Positions 24,407-35,664 of a stretch of 64,000 nucleotides of DNA are shown one piece after another. This DNA comes from Strongyloides papillosus (Eukaryota > Nematoda > Chromadorea > Rhabditida > Strongyloididae): positions 124,001 through 188,000 of the forward strand of contig SRSI01000037.1 in the NCBI GenBank assembly GCA_005656395.1, written 5' to 3'. Both the position numbers and the translations under genes were made by a program. Position 1 is the stretch's first letter; each line of letters starts with the position of its first letter. Below the pieces are notes generated by a model. That model was not told where the DNA came from and searched no databases. It saw nothing but the letters and a program-made list of their open reading frames with translations.

Positions 24407-24643
24407 CTTTATAATATATCGGGTGAATAATTGTTTAGCGATTTTTCACATGCAATATTAATTATTGTTAAATTTTAATGTGACAATCGCAATTAACATT
24501 TTTATAAATCAAAAATAATCATTAAGATGATTTGTTTTTATTATTTTTATAAACATTAAATGCTATTACATATAAAAAATTATTTTTCACTTTTTTCTAT
24601 CTAGATAACTCTTTGTTCATTTGGTGCTTCACCATTAAGTATT

Positions 24644-25024
24644 TTATAAGTCCCACATAAAGAGAATAATTTGTATGATCATGAGGACTGTTGTAATGAT
24701 TGTCCAGAATCTTATTTGATATTGAAGGAAGTACCATATCATTAAGGCGACAGCAATAGCAAAAAGTACAGCACAGACGATTGAGTAAACTTTTTCTAAT
24801 TTGAAATTTGTTATACTAAGGAAATTGAGAATCAACAAAATTATATTTATGATGACACAAACAGAATTGAGGAATGATGCAAATCCAACACGACTCTCCC
24901 CAAAACACAATCCTGATCCACTACAGAGGAATGATGAGACAACTAATCCAGCAATGATTTCGCATATCTTTATGACACCACGAGATGAGGTGAAATAATT
25001 TGTGTTCAATTCAATATTAACCAT
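24644..25024 (-). CDS. MARVEL-like four-TM protein, C-terminus uncertain
   Basis: Single open frame of 126 residues with four predicted hydrophobic helices (GVIKICEIIAGLVVSSFLC, SFLNSVCVIINIILLILNFL, VYSIVCAVLFAIAVALMIW, FWTIITTVLMIIQIILF). It begins NTNYFTSSRGVIKICE, the kind of start seen in nematode MARVEL/CKLF-like proteins. The frame stops at TAA right after MWDL. In another frame, directly beyond this point, the sequence reads LCGTYKILNGEAPNEQRVI then stop (to about 24603). That looks like a natural cytosolic tail, so the true end may differ by a frameshift or an unseen splice. Role: vesicle or membrane-apposition protein, by family only. Confidence 0.75.
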   Translation of the reverse strand: MVNIELNTNYFTSSRGVIKICEIIAGLVVSSFLCSGSGLCFGESRVGFASFLNSVCVIINIILLILNFLSITNFKLEKVYSIVCAVLFAIAVALMIWYFLQYQIRFWTIITTVLMIIQIILFMWDL

Positions 25025-26792
25025 ATTTTTTCTGAATCTAAATACAAAAAATGTTTAAAAAAAGTTTATCCAAATCAAAAATATTAAAGCAAATAAGAAT
25101 TATCAATTTTGTTAGGATACTAAATAAACAAAAAACATTCTATGTTTAAAGATAAATGCTATGCTATTATGTATTATTCATATAGGATTATACTAAAATC
25201 ACTGGTATTAGATTAGAAAATATCTAACGTTATATTTTTTTTCTTATAATTATTTATTTTATTAACTTTGTATGTTATTGAAAACGATATTAATCATACT
25301 ATAAAAATATTTTTATATGTTTTGAGGGAGTGAATTTTAATGAAAAAATAGGAGAGAGAAAATAATACACATTGTAATAATATACTTTAGTTTTCTAATT
25401 TTTTCATAAATAACGGTTTAAATATCAGGAATCCTCAATATATATTTTATCGCCTTCGAAATATGTATAAATATTATGATACAAAAAAATTCTAATACAA
25501 TGAATGATGTTAAAATAATGTAAGCAGGTTATAAAGGTCGGAATGTAATAATTTTTAAAATAAAGTATAAAACTAATTTGTTTATCATTAAAAATTGCAT
25601 ATACTCATTTAAAAACAAGTAATTTAGTATCAATACTATCCATGTGATCTTTTTTATTTGATATTATTCAGTAAAAATAGAAATCTTAACTTTTTAGTTA
25701 AATGACTTTAGTACTTAGTGTTTTATATCAGTAAACATCTGATGTTGTGGAGTAGTTAAATTATATAGGAAAAATAAGTGATCATTTGTGTATATGTATT
25801 GATAAAAACAATGGGAGTATTGAAAAATTACTATGAAAATAGTATAACAAATAGCTTCTTGGATGTCAAAACTCGTAAAATTTTATCCTTAATCATAAAT
25901 CTTTACTCGATTAGTAGGAAAATAATAATTAAAACACAAAATTTATTAATCTCATTATCCACAGAGTAATTTTTAATTTTATTTTAAGATGAAAATAAAC
26001 ATACAAATATATGATCAAATTAAAATTGATATACGCAATTATATAAAGGTTATGACTTTTAAATAACAACACTTACTCATGTAATATATATTAAAATATT
26101 TTATAAATATATGATGATTAAATGTTTATATTGAAAATTATTTATCGAAGTAAACAGGACAAATAAGTTACTTACTACTTCTTTAACTTTAAAATAAGTA
26201 TGTATTTCAAATAAAAAAGATGGAAATTAAAACATTCCTTTTGTTAAACTTGACAATTATAGAAATATTAAAATCTTTACCTATAAGTCAAAAGTGTCCT
26301 TCACCTTCATCACTAAGGGAACAAACGTTTACTCTACGTATTTCCTTATTTTTAAAATGAACAAAGATATTTTTAAGAGAATAAAATAAATGGTTTTTGT
26401 TAAAATTCACCTTTTTGTTATAGGAGATGACAATGATGTTATTTTTCAATTGATCAAAAATATTTTTTTTGTTATTTTTTGTAAATAGTACGAAATTTAA
26501 ATAGACGTATTTTTTTTAAAATGATTCAAAAATAATGGAACAACTTTGTTTTTTTTACGTGCGAGTTGACACAAAAATTACATACAATATTGATGAGATC
26601 AAAATTTTAAAAAAAACTGCAAATGATGTTATTAATATCGATTTATTTGTAAATGAGTAAACAAAGTTTTAGATTTATAAAATATCGTTAAGTTGAGAGT
26701 TATTTAAAACTTAAAAATGATGGATAGTTTTTCCATTTTTTAGTCATTTTTGTACAGGAATTATGTGTTTTCCAATAACATTACCTTCTTGA
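25025..26792. other. Intergenic region, about 1.8 kb
   Basis: AT-rich DNA. A 63-codon plus-strand open frame near 25778-25969 shows no signal peptide, domain or splice partner and is not annotated. Nothing else was recognised. Confidence 0.5.
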
Positions 26793-27041
26793 TTACTGTC
26801 TATATTTACAAGTCATACCATGGGCCTCAGGTTTCTTTTCTTCAGCTGGTAAAGATAAAGATATTGGTGGGTTATCAACATTTCTTTTTACCTTCCATCC
26901 ACCACCACCACCTATATTCGAGGTCTCCTTAACATAATTACCAGAAGTAGCAGTTACTTTTAGTGGAATCATAAAACCAAGAAAAGATATCATTAATACA
27001 AGTATGTAAAAAACTTCCATTACAAACAAAATATAATACAT
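26793..27041 (-). CDS. Small secreted peptide precursor candidate
   Basis: Open frame of 82 residues (or 74 if the second Met at 27017 is used). From that Met it has a good signal peptide (MEVFYILVLMISFLGFMIP), then TSNIGGGGGWKVKR followed by NVDNPPISLSLPAEEKK. KVKR and KK are possible processing sites, so a neuropeptide-like or small secreted product is plausible. No homolog is recognised, there is only one cysteine near the end, and a short 3' exon cannot be excluded. It lies upstream of nothing on its strand for about 1.8 kb and downstream of the metallothionein-like gene on the same strand. Confidence 0.45.
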   Translation of the reverse strand: MYYILFVMEVFYILVLMISFLGFMIPLKVTATSGNYVKETSNIGGGGGWKVKRNVDNPPISLSLPAEEKKPEAHGMTCKYRQ

Positions 27042-27685
27042 CCTTATAAGTTTCCCTTTTTATATTTGTATTTTTTTTTCTCGTAAACATGTGAGAATTA
27101 AAGGATTTATAAATTATAATGCATTTTTCTACTCTAAAAGTGCGTTAAGGTTGGGAAACATAGATGCTAATTCATTTTTAATTAAAATATTTTTTGTTTT
27201 CAAGAATACCTTTTATTAATACAAAAATAATATGTGTGATATAATCTAAGTTAATTGGTGGTGAAAGCTTTTGATAAATAATAACAAAAAAGATTAATAT
27301 GTATATTTATTAATTAAAATGTATGATGCAATACAGTAAATGAGTGAAATTTTTTTATAAAAAAGTAAATCAGTAGACTTTGACCAGTTAGTTTACTTCC
27401 AAAAAATTTCATTTGTTCTTCAATTTCCATTATAACAAAGTAGAATTTTTTAAGTAAATGTTTTATATTTTTTTACTTAAACATAAAGCGTAAAAATTTT
27501 TTCAATGTATGTTATATTGAATGTGATGTTTAAAATGTTTGCATGAAAAAGAACTATAAAAATATTAAAGCATATGTGTTGGAGTATTAAAAAAATGAGT
27601 CAATAAATGGTGTCTACTAAAAAAAAAGTTAACTAAAGTCATAGAAGTATTAATAATATGATTATTTTACTTACTATTCTAGTAA
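27042..27685. other. Intergenic region between small peptide gene and metallothionein-like gene
   Basis: About 640 bp, AT-rich, with no supportable ORF. It should hold the promoter of the small secreted gene and the 3' end of the metallothionein-like gene. Confidence 0.5.
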
Positions 27686-27927
27686 TTAATTTGTTGGTTT
27701 TGATTGATCATTTGAGGAGGAACATCCACATGAAGTACATTTACATTCTCCTTTGCATTTATATCCATTACATTTATCACATTTACATATCTTGCCACAT
27801 CTGCAACATCTACATGGATTACTCTTACATATACAACATCCTAAATATTAAATAATAATTTTTATCATTCTAAAAAGAAATTTAACTTACCATTTTGTTT
27901 TTTTGACTCTGAATCATTTGGATTCAT
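27686..27927 (-). CDS. Metallothionein-like cysteine-rich protein
   Basis: Two small exons (27891-27927 and 27686-27840, 50-nt intron with GTAAGT donor and TTTAG acceptor) join in frame to 63 residues. The protein begins MNPNDSESKKQN and then has 15 cysteines in about 40 residues, almost all as CC, C-x-C or C-x-x-C, with only one aromatic residue. The segment KGECKCTSCGC is close to the KGDCKCANCHC-type block of C. elegans MTL-1/MTL-2. Expected role: cytosolic binding of Zn, Cu or Cd and stress response. Because the gene is short and split, no single frame longer than about 50 codons shows it. A GATA-type site (AGATAAG) sits about 30 bp upstream of the start. Alternative: an unrelated cysteine-rich small protein. 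Confidence 0.8.
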
Positions 27928-29279
27928 TATTTTTAGAATATTATAGTTCCTTCAACAGATAAGCTATGGTATTCCAAAGATGTTTTTATCTAAAAAAATT
28001 ATTATTATCAATATATTTTTTACTTTAATATGTCTGTAAGAGAAAAGTTGTTAAGTGGATGACAAACTTATATTTAAAAAAATTGTATGGACGTACCAGT
28101 TATTTCTCTATAATTAAAAAAGAAACTTTTAATCAATTATAAAAATTTGTCCTCAAAAAATAAGTAATATAACGTGACACTTAATTTAAAACATAAAATT
28201 ATTCTCTTTAAAAGAAATTACAACATAAATTAATTTAAGATATAAAAATGGCATAAACACAACATATGACAAAGATTAATATCAGATAATTACATTTCAA
28301 AAACAAATAAGAAGTTTTAATTCTCTTAATTGTTTTTTGTAATCGAGTTTATTAAAAAATATGTATTTAAAAAGGAGATATGCACTTTCAATAAATACTC
28401 AATTGTATTTAGTTTGAAATTTTAATAACCTTCAAGTATTTATAAACTTGTTTTATAGGAAAACAACTGTGAAATATTTCTTTCACAATATATCATGAAA
28501 GTTCATGTGTACTTTAAGATTTATTTTATATCATATGGCACTTTTTTAACGAGAGAAAATAGTTAATAACTATGTTGTGAAGAATTCTAATTGATTTACA
28601 TTGCAAGAATTCATCTAAAATTTCTATAAACTATTTTGTGTGGATATAAATAAATTTTGCATTGTAAAATGAAGAAAAGTTTCTTTTTTGGGAAAGAAAA
28701 TTAAAATAGAATATATGGGGAAAATAAAATCGAAAAAATAATTGGTTAAAATTCAATCATCCAGAAAAGTATAAAGAATTAATCATCAAAAATTAATGTA
28801 ATTTTTATTTAAATTTATTTTTTAATGATTAAATATGATCATTCATCTTAGTATTTTCTTTATTTGAATCATTCTCCATAATTGTAAAGCTGGATTTTCT
28901 TTTTGTCAAATTCACTATAAAAATCTGATGATGTCTTCAAAATTTACTCAGATTGTCCACTCAAAAGTTTTGTTTTTAAAATATACTATAATTTGACTGG
29001 TAATTATAACACTACATTATTTATAATTTAAAACATTTCCTAATATTATTATATTTAACAAAATATTAATTTAAAATTGATAAGATATAGTAAAAAAATT
29101 ATGTATAATTTTTTTTCTCTAAAAAAGGTTAAAAATATTTGTTTGAGTAAATATTAGTTTTTACATAACATATATAACCTATTTTACTTTTAATTTTTTT
29201 GATTAAACTTCATTAAATTATATATTTGATTATTTATACCACACATAAAACTTTGGACAATCACTATCATTATTAAATT
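27928..29279. other. Divergent intergenic region (metallothionein-like / first astacin)
   Basis: About 1.35 kb of AT-rich DNA separating divergent genes. No ORF supported. It should hold both promoters. Confidence 0.5.
27957..27963 (+). promoter_or_regulatory. GATA-type site upstream of metallothionein-like gene
   Basis: AGATAAG lies 30 bp upstream of the start codon at 27927. C. elegans metallothionein genes are driven in the intestine by GATA factors, so the position is suggestive. A single 7-bp site in AT-rich DNA is weak evidence. Confidence 0.25.
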
Positions 29280-30616
29280 ATGCTACGAACTATTAATGTG
29301 AAATATATACTGATAAATTTAACATTCATCATATCGATAATTGTAAGTTGTTTCTTGTAATTTTTAATGGCAAATTTTAAAGTTTTGTGACATGATGAGA
29401 GATATTGACAGTGAGGAAGAATTTCTCAGAGATAGAAGAGCTATCCTTAAGAAGCAAGACTTCTTTTGGAAATTCCCAATAAATTATTTCATAAGTCCAG
29501 GTGTTAATAAAGAAAGTGTTGCAAAAGCAATAAATTTCATACAAAGTGAAACATGTATAACATTTAAACAAGTGTACGACCTCCAAACTGCCATAGGTCT
29601 CAATTTTGTCTCAGATCAAGGATGTTTTGCCTTTACTGGTAGAGTTGAAAATACAACAACACAAGAGGTTGGTGTAGCGAAAGAATGCTCCACACCCGGG
29701 TGGGTTCAACATTTTATTGGACATTCACTTGGATTATTTCACCAAGAAGTTCGTCATGACAGAGGTAAATATGTTAGAATTTTAAGAAAAAATATCAGGC
29801 CAAAAAAATGGAGGGATTTCAAGTTAAATAGAAAAGCAGAAGTAATAACATATAATTTTAAATATGATTTTGGAGGTCTTATGCAAAGTAATAAAACAGC
29901 AAAAACAAGAAACGGAAGGTGGACAATTCAACCTTATAATAGAAATTATATCCAAACAATAGGACAAACAACTAGATTAAGTTTTAATGAAATAAAAACA
30001 TTAAATTATTATTATTGCAGTAGAAGATGTCCCAAAAAATTGAAGTGTGACAATCGTGGGTAGGTAAATAAATTTTATTAAGTGGTGTCACCCACATAAT
30101 TTAACACGTATAAATATTAAAGTTAAATTCAAATTTCACAATAATAACATTATATTTTATTTAAATAATCAAATATTATAATTTGATTACAGGTATACTA
30201 ACCCTAAAAATTGTAACGTTTGTAAGTGTCCCAGAATTTATGCTGGTAATAGGTGCCAATTAATAGCACCATCATCACCTGGTTGTCCAAGAGTTTACAT
30301 AAGATCAACGGAACGCCCAAAAATAATATTAATAAGAGGTATAAAAAATTGTTACCATCAAATTAAGACTACAAGAGGTTTCAAAATAAGAATGGTATTG
30401 TTAGAAGCCAGTTTACCTAAAACAAAACTTTGTACACCTGACCAAGGATTAGAGATAAAATTTTTTAGGGATAAAACAGTTACAGGAAATCTCTTTTGTG
30501 GTATAAGAAGGAATGTTGTTATAAGATCGAAAGGATATCATGTTAGTTTTCACTACCGTGGGACACAGCCATTTCATTATATCAGATTATTGCACCAAAG
30601 AGTTAGAGGCCCATAA
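29280..30616 (+). CDS. Astacin-family protein 1, catalytic Glu replaced by Phe
   Basis: Three exons (29280-29342, 29383-30059, 30193-30616) join in frame to about 387 residues. Exon 1 is a signal peptide (MLRTINVKYILINLTFIISII). Then come a short prosegment ending RDRRAI (furin-like), an astacin domain, an EGF-like domain (GYTNPKNCNVCKCP) and a CUB-like domain. The zinc motif at 29710-29742 reads HFIGHSLGLFH: all three histidine ligands of HExxHxxGxxH are present but the catalytic Glu is Phe. The Met-turn is GGLMQSN, keeping Met but lacking the usual Tyr. So zinc may bind but hydrolysis is unlikely. It is the first of five tandem paralogs and the only one with an intron between the catalytic and EGF parts. 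The cysteines of all domains are kept, which argues for a folded secreted product. Confidence 0.92.
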
Positions 30617-31227
30617 AATTTTTTGCTTTTTATAAACACTATAGTTCACTTGTAAATTTATATTTTATATATAAATTTTTATAAAATATTATTAAATAAA
30701 GACATAATTTTAATTTATTAATATTAAGTTATAACTTTACTACACAAAATTTGATTAAACATGTTTCCCTAATGTAAGTTAATAAAGATTTTTGTGTCAA
30801 AATACTATTCTTTTTTAGAATATAAAAACATTTATTGTTTATATGATTGCTATGATTTATCTTTCGCGTTAATTGAAGTACACGGAATTGAAGAAACGCT
30901 TTAAAATCTTTTCCTTATTCATTAATAACAATCACAATGTCATTAAAACTTTTTTAACCAAAATGTGCCCCAATTGATTTCAAAATCGAATTTCCTTTTA
31001 ACACTAAAATTAAAGTCAATCAAACAAATATCAAAAAAATTATAAACTTCAACACATAAAAACTTACCACCCTAATAATAATTATAGAATTGTTTTGGTG
31101 GAACCAAATGTAAATATTTTTAAATTACTATAAAAATTAACATCCTAATATTTTATCAGGTGTCCAAAGATGAAAATATTTTATATATTATTTAATTTTT
31201 AAAGTAAAACAATATTTTTTTTCTATA
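30617..31227. other. Spacer between astacin 1 and astacin 2
   Basis: About 610 bp, AT-rich, no ORF. AATAAA near 30695 may serve as polyadenylation signal of astacin 1. Confidence 0.45.
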
Positions 31228-32466
31228 ATGCATCTTTTTTTTATTAATTATTTAAAATTATCATTTATACTAAACGTGTTACTCTTGGTATGTCAAGATT
31301 TTTGCCTTTTTTAACTAATTTAACTTTATTAGAGTTTAACAAACAAATACATTTATGGTAGGAGGGTATTAGAAAATGAGAAGAAAAAATTTCCTTTTCC
31401 TAATTATCAATTGGAGAGGAGGAAAAGAGGAGTTTACAAAAAAATGCCTTTTAAATGGGTGTTTCCTATTCCATACACAGTTGAAGATCCTGTAAATAGG
31501 ACAATAATTGATGAAGCAATAAATTTTATTCAAAATGAAACTTGTATAAGATTTAAATATGTTGATAAACTCAATGAAACCGGAATAAAATACATTAACG
31601 GAAAGGGATGCTTTTCTATTGTTGGAAAACTTTCACAAACCGAGCCTCAAAATATTACAATTGGAAGGGACTGTGAAAGAGTTGGGATTGTTCAACATGA
31701 AACAAGTCATGCTCTTGGTTTACTTCATGAACACACCAGAGATGATAGAGATAATTATATTAATATTGAGTATAATAATATTAATAAAGAGTATTGGCTA
31801 GATTTTCAAAAATTTAATGATTCTTGGTCTGATACCTATAACTTAAGATATGATTATGGTTCAGCCTTACATTATGAAACATATGCTGGTACTAAAAATT
31901 TACAACAATCAATTAAACTAAAAGATTATGTTTATTCAAAAACTGTGGGCCAAAGGTCACAATTAAGTTTTAATGATATTAAACTTTTAAACCTTTATTA
32001 TTGTTCTTCAATCTGTAAGAATGATTTAGAATGTTATGATAAGGGATATTCAAACCCAAACGATTGTACCAGATGTAAGTGCCCTCGACTTTTAGATGGT
32101 AAAAAGTGCCAAAAATTAAAAAAATCTGATAAGTTTTGTGGAAAACAACTACTAGAAGCTAAATTTTATAGGAAAAAGCTCCAAGTGTATGGAAGAAAAA
32201 GTTGCTATTTCAAAATATTTACAGATCCTGGTTACAAAGTAAGAATAAAAATTAAGAAATTACGCGTGAGAAGTTCAGATATATGTGAGCCAAATAGTAG
32301 CATTGAAATTAATTACCTGCAAAATAAGGCTGTTTCAGGAGCAATGTTTTGTGGACGCTCAAAGAATATTATTTTAAAAAGTGAAGGGACAGATGCAATC
32401 ATACATTATATTGGTTTAAGACCAATAGATTTTATGGAATTACAATATAGAAAAATAAAAATTTAA
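31228..32466 (+). CDS. Astacin metallopeptidase 2, catalytic motif intact
   Basis: Exons 31228-31287 (signal peptide MHLFFINYLKLSFILNVLLL) and 31333-32466, 45-nt intron, 397 residues. The short propeptide ends ERRKRGVY, a convertase-type site. The zinc site at 31696-31728 is HETSHALGLLH followed by EHTRDDRD, the full astacin signature HExxHxxGxxHExxRxDR. The Met-turn reads YGSALHYE, with Leu in place of the conserved Met and the Tyr kept. An EGF-like segment (GYSNPNDCTRCKCP) and a CUB-like domain follow. It is the only member of the five-gene array expected to be a working zinc endopeptidase. Strongyloides astacins are secreted by skin-penetrating larvae and parasitic females, and a role in host tissue or gut is inferred only from the family. 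Confidence 0.95.
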
Positions 32467-32966
32467 AATAAAGTGATTACACAATTCAAAATAAATAGGT
32501 AATATTAGTATAGTAATTAAATGTTATAAAAAATAAAGTGCATAATTTTGTCCTATTAATAAAAGTTTGATAAGCTAATAATCTCTCATATTGGGCATAT
32601 TATTCGATTTTAACATCATATTTTGTTATAAAATAATACAATAAATACTAAATCATAATATCACTATATTTACTAATATACTGTAATTTACCAGTAAAAC
32701 AAAAGTTAAAGCAGAAAAAAAATTTTTTAACATACAGACATAAAAAATTTGTTTTCAAATATTAGAGTAAACATTTTGCAAAGTTCAATTTATGATTTAA
32801 TTAGCAGAAAGAAAACTTTATTAAATTTAATAACATGAAATTTCAAAAAATATTTGATATTTTTTAAAGTACGTTCAAAGTTATTTAATCAGGTGAGAAT
32901 ATCTTAACAAATAATAATAAATATATCAAATAATTCTAAAGTTTTTCTTGTATTGCCCATTGAAAA
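32467..32966. other. Spacer between astacin 2 and astacin 3
   Basis: About 500 bp of AT-rich DNA without ORF or recognised element; promoter of astacin 3 expected. Confidence 0.45.
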
Positions 32967-34205
32967 ATGATTGTAACACTATATTTTTATCAATTTCTTT
33001 TTGTATTTGGGTTTTTCAAGGTATGAAATAAAAAATTAAGAGTTTACTATATTTTTTAATTTTAGTTAACTCATTCAAACACTACCAAAATAAATTATTT
33101 TAGTTACGAAAATTCAGAATCTAGTATACTTAGAAGGAAAAGAGCCATCCTTAGAAAACAAGATTTCCAATGGACATTTCCAATAAGTTACTATGTATCA
33201 AAAGGCGTTAATGCCGACTACGTAAACCTGGCAATCAAAGGTATTGAAAAAGAAACATGTATAAGATTCAAAAAAATAGACAGCTTAGTTAATGCAACTG
33301 GCCTAAATTTTGTCTCAAATCAAGGTTGCTCATCATTCGCCGGAAGGGTCGAAAATACCACATATCAGGAGGTTGGAATTGTTAGTGGATGCAATACCAC
33401 CGCCTGGATTCAACATATGATTCTCCATTCATTAGGTCTTTTACATGAAGAGGATCGTCCCGATAGAAACCGTTATGTTATAATCAAAAAAGGAAATATT
33501 ATTAAGAAAAAGATAAGTTCATTTAATAAAAACACTCCAAATGAAGTTAAAACTTATAATCTTATGTATGATTATGGCTCGTTAATGCAAAGCAATGGAA
33601 CAGCTTTTTCAAAGAACGGCCAACCAACTGTTGTCCCAATAAACAGACATTTCAATAGAAGGATTGGTTTTGCAAGAGGACTAAGTTTTAATGATGCAAA
33701 ACTTTTAAATCTTCATTATTGTTATTCAAAATGTCCCATAAAACAGATATGCGATAATCTCGGATATTCAAATCCAAACGATTGTACCAGGTGTAAGTGC
33801 CCAGGCAATTATATGGGAAGAAATTGCGAATTAATAGGACCAAATTCACCTGGGTGCGGTAGAGTTTACCTCAGAGGGACATTAAATGCAAAATACCTAC
33901 GTGTTGGTGGAGTTAAAAATTGTCATTACCAAATAAAAACATTTCCAAGATCAAGAATAAGAATGCTAATTGAGTCAGCAAACCTTCCGACACCAAAACA
34001 CTGCGTAATCAACACGGGATTGGAGATTAAATATTTTAGAGATAAAACAGTGATGGGAGCAACATATTGTGGCATTTTTTATTATCACGAGTTGACATCA
34101 ACAGGATATCATGTATCAATACACTATAATGGCTTCGAACCAAAAAATTATTTTAAATTAAAATATTGGAGAAGGAGACCAAGAATATATTATGGAGGTG
34201 TGTAG
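32967..34205 (+). CDS. Astacin-family protein 3, catalytic Glu replaced by Met
   Basis: Exons 32967-33020 (signal peptide MIVTLYFYQFLFVFGFFK) and 33066-34205, 45-nt intron, 397 residues. The start was found upstream of the first in-frame Met of the main exon, by the matching phase-0 intron and hydrophobic leader shared with its paralogs. Prosegment ends RRKRAIL. The zinc motif at 33414-33446 reads HMILHSLGLLHEEDRPDR: three histidines kept, catalytic Glu is Met. Met-turn YGSLMQSNGTAFS. EGF-like (GYSNPNDCTRCKCP) and CUB-like domains intact. It shares with astacin 1 the KQDF..FPI start and the MQSN turn, so these two are likely closest relatives. Probably zinc-binding but inactive. Confidence 0.93.
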
Positions 34206-34467
34206 TTTATTCAACCTTTTATTTAATTAAAAACAATTTTTTTTATTATTTTATATTTAATTTTGTTTCAATTGTTTTCCCTAAGTTAAAAGGAATATTT
34301 TAACTTTTTTGTTATTCACTATTAGTACATTATAATTAATTTATAATATATGAATAAAAACTTCCGACTAATACTATTATTAACATTTAATCTGCTGATT
34401 TTTGGTATCATAATATTTTTATTATTATAAAAGGATTTTTTTTACACACTATAACGTTATTTTTCAA

Positions 34468-35664
34468 ATGGGAAAAATATTAACATGTATTTTTTTAATG
34501 CTTTCATCTACCTTTTTTGACGTAAGTTCCTCTTTTAATGATTATATATAATTAAAATAGACAAAAAATTATGCGGAAAATGTTGATGATACCATAAGCT
34601 TTGACAGTAATATAAGTATGTCCAATATCCGACTCAAAAGAGCCATATTTAAAAATGTCCAACCAAAATGGACATTTCCAATAAAATATTCAGTTGGGAG
34701 TAGTGTCAATCCACAATTAATTGAAGACGTTTTGAATGATATTAGACAACAAACCTGTTTAACATTTCAAAAAGTCTCAAGTTTCCAAGGCATAGGAATC
34801 AAATATGTTAAAGGAGCCTCATGTGGAATTTTTAGCAAAGACTACACACCCGTTATCATTGGTATTGCATCATTCTGTGGTAAAAAAGGAAAAATTCTGA
34901 AGAAAACACTAAATATTCTAGGTTTATTGGATGAAGAAGACAGACCCAACAGAAATAATTATGTTACAATTAATTTTCAAAATGTTGTTGATAGCGTACG
35001 TTTTGAATTAAATTCTAAAGACCCATCGGTTGTTAATTCATACAACTTACGATACGACTATGGTTCCATTATGCATAACGGAAAATATTACGTTAGTAAG
35101 AATGGGAAAATGACAATTGTCCCAAAAAATAAATTGTACTTCGATACAATAGGACAGATTGCACAATTAGGTTTTAACGATGTGAAAACTTTAAACATGT
35201 ATTATTGTTCTTCAAAATGCTCAACTAAACTGAGTTGTTTAAATGGATCTTACTTAAACCCCAAGAATTGTAGTCAATGCAAGTGCCCCAGATTTTTCAC
35301 TGGGACACTTTGTGGACAAATTTTTTCATCAGTAAGTAGTTGTGGTAATACTAAACTAACTGCAACTTCAACAGTACAAACATTTCAAGTTTCAGGGAAT
35401 AAGGATTGTATATTTCAAATATCTGCACCAACTGGTTCGAAAGTTAAGTTAGTTATATTGAATACAAATCTACCAGCTAGAAATCCCTGTCCACCAATTG
35501 TTGGATTAGAAATTAAATTTCTAGATGACAAATCAGTTTCTGGTGCAACATTTTGTGGCAACAAAAAAAATATTGTAATTACATCTGTAAATAATATTAT
35601 TTTACTAAAATATAAGGGATTGCTTCAAAGTAATAGTGCAAGGTTTTCGTATGTTAAAGTTTAA
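34468..35664 (+). CDS. Astacin-family pseudoprotease 4, all zinc ligands lost
   Basis: Exons 34468-34521 (signal peptide MGKILTCIFLMLSSTFFD) and 34561-35664, 39-nt intron, 385 residues. Prosegment ends IRLKRAIF. At 34900-34932 the site aligned with HExxHxxGxxH reads KKTLNILGLLD: the three His ligands are Lys, Asn and Asp and the Glu is Lys, while the flanking GLL and DEEDRPNR parts are still recognisable. Met-turn YGSIMHNG. EGF-like (SYLNPKNCSQCKCP) and CUB-like domains are intact with no stop or frameshift. It cannot bind zinc in the usual way. The intact frame and cysteines suggest a binding or decoy role rather than decay. Function unknown. Confidence 0.92.

Noticed and set aside
25778..25969. 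Plus-strand 63-codon open frame
   Set aside because: No signal peptide, domain, codon bias or splice partner; length expected by chance in AT-rich DNA.
27658..27855. Plus-strand 65-codon frame rich in Ile/Tyr/His
   Set aside because: It is the antisense of the metallothionein-like second exon (Cys codons read as aca/cat).
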